Of a stretch of 64,000 nt of DNA, positions 61,067 to 64,000 are shown one piece after another. Under the pieces are notes generated by a model. That model ran no database searches. It had not been told where the DNA came from and saw nothing but the letters and a program-made list of their open reading frames with translations. Origin of the DNA: Candida dubliniensis CD36 (taxonomy: Eukaryota; Ascomycota; Pichiomycetes; Serinales; Debaryomycetaceae). The DNA lies in contig NC_012862.1 in the NCBI RefSeq assembly GCF_000026945.1, positions 1,046,501-1,110,500 on the forward strand. Reading direction: 5' to 3'. How positions within the stretch are numbered: position 1 is the first letter of the stretch; the number at the start of each line of letters is the position of its first letter. The position numbers and the translations under genes were made by a program.

Positions 61067-61810
61067 TTATATATTTTCAGTAAAATATTTAGCCACTTTA
61101 TCATCAACTGCCACTTTCACCGGAGTTTCACCATCATTATTAACAATATTTGGATCAGCTCCCAATTTAACCAATAGTACCGCAACATCACCATGTCCTT
61201 CAGCCAATGCATGATGTAAACTAGTCCATCCATCATTATCTTGAGCATTAATATTGATTTTCCCCTTATCTACTAATAATTTAATTATTGGTATTGATCC
61301 AATACTTGCAGCTCGATGTAATGGTGTATAACCCTTTTTATCTTTGATTCGACAATTGGCTTTATAGGTCTCAATTAATTCTTTGACTATATCATAATTA
61401 TTCTTACTAATTGCTAAATGTAAACAAGTAGTTCCAGAATTAGTTTGTAAATTAACATCAAGTTCTGGTTCAGAAGTATTATTGTTAGTGGTAGTGGTGG
61501 TTGCTCTTCTCATTAATTGATTGAATATGGTAGAATTACCTAATGAGGCAGCAATGTGTAATGGTGTCCATCCACTACCATCAACATATTCATCAATATC
61601 TAAATCATTAGGAGTTTTCAGTAAGATATATTGGACCAAGTCCAGATTATTAAATGAAACTGCCCAATGTAATGGAGTTCTTTCATCATCATCTGATATA
61701 TATAATTGATTCGTAGGTTGTGCATCAATTAATTTCTTGGCTAATAAAGTATTTCCTTCTTTAATAGCATCATGAATGGCAAATTTGTTGCCTTGTTTAA
61801 CATCACCCAT
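61067..61810 (-). CDS. NAS6: Nas6 (gankyrin), proteasome base assembly chaperone
   Basis: A 247-residue ankyrin-repeat protein that binds the C-terminal domain of Rpt3 during assembly of the 19S proteasome. Successive repeats are visible: DDDERTPLHWAVSFNNLDLVQYIL, DGSGWTPLHIAASLGN, NSGTTCLHLAISKNN, KKGYTPLHRAASIGS, NDGWTSLHHALAEGHGDVAVLL and a last NDGETPVKVAVDD. The motifs LHWAVSF, DGSGWTPLHIA and ALAEGHGD are shared with S. cerevisiae Nas6 (228 residues). An insert of Thr/Asn repeats (about residues 109-117) lengthens one loop. The start ATG is clear. Confidence 0.92.
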   Translation of the reverse strand: MGDVKQGNKFAIHDAIKEGNTLLAKKLIDAQPTNQLYISDDDERTPLHWAVSFNNLDLVQYILLKTPNDLDIDEYVDGSGWTPLHIAASLGNSTIFNQLMRRATTTTTNNNTSEPELDVNLQTNSGTTCLHLAISKNNYDIVKELIETYKANCRIKDKKGYTPLHRAASIGSIPIIKLLVDKGKININAQDNDGWTSLHHALAEGHGDVAVLLVKLGADPNIVNNDGETPVKVAVDDKVAKYFTENI

Positions 61811-62143
61811 TGTTATTGATTAATATTTGTTAGTTCAGTAGGTATAATATTGTCAGTGGCGGGATTTGAATTGAATGTTTCTGAACCTTTTTTTTTTTCT
61901 CGGTTATTAGTTAGCTTTCTCCAGATTTTGTTTGGTTATGTTAATTTTTTTTCCTACCCCCAATTGTGATATATCTACGAATCTACTGGAATTCCCTTAA
62001 CTATCATTCAATATATATATACTTATATATCTATTCTCTTCATTATTATTTTTTAAAATACAAACAAAATCCTATTGTAATTAAAAGAATTGAATCAAAC
62101 TATTTATCTCATATTTTTGGAAAAAATCCTCTAAATGACACTG
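61811..62143. other. intergenic, NAS6 upstream / HGT4 downstream
   Basis: 333 bases with a T-run near 61890 and an alternating ATATATATACTTATATAT stretch near 62012-62030. Probably the NAS6 promoter and HGT4 3' UTR; no gene is seen. Confidence 0.6.
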
Positions 62144-64000
62144 TTATTTAACATTTCCAATATCACTTGATTTTCCATCTTCTTCTTCTTCTTGCTGTTC
62201 TTCCCCCTCTTCATCTTCATCACTTGAATCTGAATCACTTGGAGGATGATCGAAAAATGGTGTTGCTATTACTGTAGTGGGGATGTTATTGATTTGGTTA
62301 ATATTATTGATATTCAATGGAACATTAATGGTTTCTTGTTTTTGTATCGGTTCATGATTTTCTTCTTGATCAGAACCATTATTACGACTATTTCGAGATA
62401 ATTGTTTTATCATTGCTGAAGAATTCTGATAATGTTGAGAATATTCTCGTTGGATCGACTCTAAATACAGTTGATAATCATTGGATATCGTTGAATTATG
62501 ACTTTTCGATCGATACGTTGCTGACTGTGAATGTGATTGTGACTGTGAATTTGAATGTGGATGTGATTGTGATGATGATGTGAAAGATAACCCGTTAGTT
62601 GATGGGATGGAATCTCGCCTTTCTTCAATAGAATTGACACTAGATATTGTCAGGGAGTTGTCATATGGAATTATAGTCAAATTATTCTGATCATCACCAT
62701 TATACAAAGGCTGTTGCAGACGATTTTGTTGTTGCTGTTGTTGAGGTGATGAATATTCATCTGATCCTTTATCGTGATACATTTCATTAGATGATGTTGA
62801 ATCTGGTAATTGTGTCATTGGTATTGGATCATAATTTTCATCCAAATGAGCAAAGTCGATTTTGGTAGATATGAATTTAGTAGAAACTCTAGCATTAGCA
62901 CAATGAACATACATATAATCAACTTCTTCTAATTTTAATCCTTTAGTTTCATAAACTGTGAAAAAGACAAATATGGCTCCACAAGCATTAAAACTACCCC
63001 AAATGAAAAAAATCTTACTACCAATAGCAGCAGTGTGTTGACCAGTATCAATCAAATATGGAGTAATATATGCAAAAATGAAATTGACGAGCCAATTTGT
63101 CGCTGCAGTTAGGGCAACTGCTTTTTGTCTAATAGATATACCATATATATCTGAACAAAGGGCCCAAGTACAACCACCCCAAGTACTGGCAAAAAATACA
63201 ATAAATACACAAGCAAATGAAACACATAAAATCCCATTAATTTCATTATTCTTGACACTAACACCAGCAATAGCAATAATGAAATTACACACTGCCATTC
63301 CAACTCCTCCCCAGAACAACAACGGTCGTCTACCAACGACATCAATCATCATGATCCCAGGTACTGTGAAAATAACATTGACCAAATAAGTAATGAATGA
63401 CATGATATAATAATTATCTATCCCTGTAGATGAAAAAAAATTGACTCCATAATAAAAAATAAAATTTATCCCCGAACATTGTTGGAAAAATTGGACACCA
63501 ATACCAGTTAGCATCCTTAAACCTTGTTTATGTCGACCACCTCCACTTTTAAAACAATCCAAAACCGTTGTTTTCCCATAAGACAATTCATAATCATAAT
63601 TAGCTTTTATATCAACCAATTCTTCTATTAGATCATCGTCATCAGGCGGTAATTTCCGTAATTTACATAATGAATCCAATGCCAGTTGTAAATTCTCTTT
63701 TTGAACATAATACCGTGGGGATTCCGGTAGAAAATACATTCCGAAAAATAAAATAAATGCCCATAAAAATTGCAAGCCTATAGGTATTCGATATGATCCT
63801 GAATTATTTATTTTCCTGGTGCCTTGACATACAGCACTCGAAACTAAAAGTCCGGCTGTTATACTCCATTGATAAGTAAACACCACTGAACCTCTCAGCC
63901 ATTTCGGCGACACTTCAGCTTGATATAATGGAACAATAGCAGAAAGAATCCCTACTGATACCCCAGAAACAAATCTCCCCACACACATTAGAGCAATGCT
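62144..64000 (-). CDS. HGT4: Snf3/Rgt2-type glucose sensor, probable Hgt4, N-terminus beyond the window
   Basis: The frame is open to the right edge, so the first membrane segments are missing. Visible sugar-porter motifs are GRFVSGVSVG, PESPRYY, QFFQQCSGINFIFYYG, DVVGRRPLL and ETKGLKLEEVD. After the last membrane segment comes a long cytosolic tail of about 240 residues, Ser/Gln/Asn-rich, with MTQLPDSTSSNEMYHDKG early in it and an acidic end (SDSDSSDEDEEGEEQQEEEEDG). Long tails mark the Snf3/Rgt2 sensors, which signal glucose to the Rgt1 repressor pathway rather than mainly transporting it. Position next to CDR2/NAS6 matches my memory of C. albicans HGT4. The ATG at 63988 is an internal Met, not the start. 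Confidence 0.9.
   Translation of the reverse strand, partial: SIALMCVGRFVSGVSVGILSAIVPLYQAEVSPKWLRGSVVFTYQWSITAGLLVSSAVCQGTRKINNSGSYRIPIGLQFLWAFILFFGMYFLPESPRYYVQKENLQLALDSLCKLRKLPPDDDDLIEELVDIKANYDYELSYGKTTVLDCFKSGGGRHKQGLRMLTGIGVQFFQQCSGINFIFYYGVNFFSSTGIDNYYIMSFITYLVNVIFTVPGIMMIDVVGRRPLLFWGGVGMAVCNFIIAIAGVSVKNNEINGILCVSFACVFIVFFASTWGGCTWALCSDIYGISIRQKAVALTAATNWLVNFIFAYITPYLIDTGQHTAAIGSKIFFIWGSFNACGAIFVFFTVYETKGLKLEEVDYMYVHCANARVSTKFISTKIDFAHLDENYDPIPMTQLPDSTSSNEMYHDKGSDEYSSPQQQQQQNRLQQPLYNGDDQNNLTIIPYDNSLTISSVNSIEERRDSIPSTNGLSFTSSSQSHPHSNSQSQSHSQSATYRSKSHNSTISNDYQLYLESIQREYSQHYQNSSAMIKQLSRNSRNNGSDQEENHEPIQKQETINVPLNINNINQINNIPTTVIATPFFDHPPSDSDSSDEDEEGEEQQEEEEDGKSSDIGNVK

Overview
This 64-kb window is nuclear DNA of a CTG-clade yeast very close to Candida albicans, most likely C. 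dubliniensis. Three things point that way. Gene content and order match what I remember of C. albicans chromosome 3 (TOP3, SEN1, ZCF32, STM1, SEC7, FAS2, SFP1, PIN3, CDR2, HGT4). CTG codons fall where serine is expected (for example codon 22 of CDR2). The Cdr2 protein is close to, but not identical with, the C. albicans protein as I recall it. Intergenic DNA is AT-rich with many homopolymer runs, and splice signals are yeast-like (GTATGT, TACTAAC). The species call is an inference and no search was run.

Layout, left to right. 1-1274 is the N-terminal part of a Csc1/Rsn1-type membrane channel (minus strand). 1848-3269 is a Myb/SANT-like, Q/N-rich putative DNA-binding protein (minus) with about 2.7 kb of ORF-free DNA upstream. 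TOP3 (minus) and an unrecognised coiled-coil gene (plus) diverge at about 8 kb. SEN1, the zinc-cluster regulator ZCF32 and ERV41 follow on minus. The RBR ubiquitin-ligase gene ITT1 (plus) converges with a Pex30-family gene. STM1 has a hidden 18-nt first exon and a 467-nt intron. SEC7 and FAS2 follow, then an F-box/LRR gene and two tandem intron-containing tRNA-Lys(CUU) genes. From 43 kb the direction switches to plus: SFP1, a split APC/C-activator gene (AMA1-like), PIN3, the multidrug transporter CDR2 with a clear drug response element, and NOP14. The right end is on minus: NCE102, NAS6 and the N-terminally incomplete glucose-sensor gene HGT4.

The genes are mostly independent housekeeping and regulatory loci rather than a cluster. 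Themes that recur are growth and ribosome control (SFP1, NOP14, STM1), membrane traffic and lipid supply (SEC7, ERV41, FAS2, Pex30-like, NCE102), genome and RNA surveillance (TOP3, SEN1), protein turnover (ITT1, the F-box gene, AMA1, NAS6), and environment or drug response (CDR2, HGT4, ZCF32). I found no transposon, CRISPR array or clearly transferred island.

Several open frames begin at TTG. For those genes I use the first supported ATG (or a spliced ATG), so some starts are later than the longest open frame. Conceptual translations under the standard code misread CTG as Leu. I did not find a convincing undescribed multi-gene system. The best leads are the paired drug-response elements at CDR2, the ORF antisense within the STM1 intron, the tRNA-Lys tandem with diverged introns, the 2.7-kb gene-free leader, and two unrecognised genes.
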